Part shown: positions 23,259 to 23,284 of the stretch, in pieces
How positions within the stretch are numbered: the stretch's first letter is position 1
Layout: every line of letters starts with the position of its first letter
Source of the DNA: an uncultured Massilia sp.
GTDB taxonomy: Bacteria > Pseudomonadota > Gammaproteobacteria > Burkholderiales > Burkholderiaceae
Direction of reading: 5' to 3'
NCBI GenBank assembly: GCA_946886065.1
Contig: CAMPHU010000056.1
Span: forward strand, 1 to 23,284
Length of the DNA: 23,284 nucleotides
Notes under the pieces: generated by a model
Databases searched by the model: none
What the model was told of the DNA's origin: nothing
What the model saw: only the letters and a program-made list of their open reading frames with translations
Made by a program: the position numbers and the translations under genes

Positions 23259-23284
23259 ATGAAATCGGTTCAACAAGAAGTCGA
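23259..23284 (+). CDS. Start of an unidentified gene, cut by the right edge
   Basis: Only eight codons are inside the window (MKSVQQEV). The ATG follows GGGAAA at a suitable distance and lies about 55 bp downstream of a good promoter candidate, in an AT-richer region. Product unknown. Confidence 0.5.

Overview
The window looks like chromosomal DNA of a GC-rich Gram-negative bacterium. Gene content and protein style suggest a betaproteobacterium of the Oxalobacteraceae (Massilia/Telluria-like); this is inference from the proteins, as there is no rRNA or other taxonomic marker. I see no insertion sequence, integrase, phage gene, tRNA, rRNA or CRISPR array. Base composition is even except for short AT-richer intergenic gaps.

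Layout. 1-644 (-): 5' part of glucose-6-phosphate dehydrogenase (zwf), running off the left edge. 645-1087: the only gene-free stretch over 300 bp, with short repeats and a GC-rich hairpin. 1088-2242 (-): UDP-galactopyranose mutase (glf). 2433-3116 (+): SRAP/YedK-type abasic-site protein. 3121-4143 (-): secreted DUF4380-like protein. 4302-4949 (+): protein with eight CxxC pairs. 5010-6254 (+): two-domain NadR-like NAD salvage enzyme, coupled by ATGA to a secreted NTF2-like protein (6251-6712). 6808-8136 (+): lipoprotein joining an ExoP/GH3-C-like beta-sandwich to an SGNH hydrolase. 8160-9560 (-): MocR-type regulator, divergent from a 78-residue two-helix membrane protein (9681-9917). 9923-10639 (-): MOSC domain fused to a cysteine-less MGMT/ATL-like domain. 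10693-11853 (+): Gfo/Idh/MocA oxidoreductase. 11867-13315 (-): secreted M28 metallopeptidase. 13529-15438 (+): LytS-type kinase and LytTR regulator, overlapping by ATGA. 15446-17569 (-): PAS-PAS-GGDEF-EAL protein. 17687-18391 (-): heme-oxygenase-like, probably diiron protein. 18643-21821 (+): DUF455 ferritin-like protein translationally coupled to DNA polymerase II (polB). 21818-23002 (-): FAD-dependent monooxygenase. 23259-end (+): first codons of another gene.

How genes work together. Most are single-gene or two-gene units alternating in strand. Real transcription partners are nadR with the NTF2-like gene, the LytS/LytTR pair, and DUF455 with polB. Two DNA-damage-related functions (SRAP, Pol II) are present but distant, and I find no E. 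coli-type LexA box in front of either. The most interesting features are the DUF455-polB coupling with a second predicted diiron gene divergent from it, the MOSC-MGMT fusion, and the Exop_C-SGNH lipoprotein.
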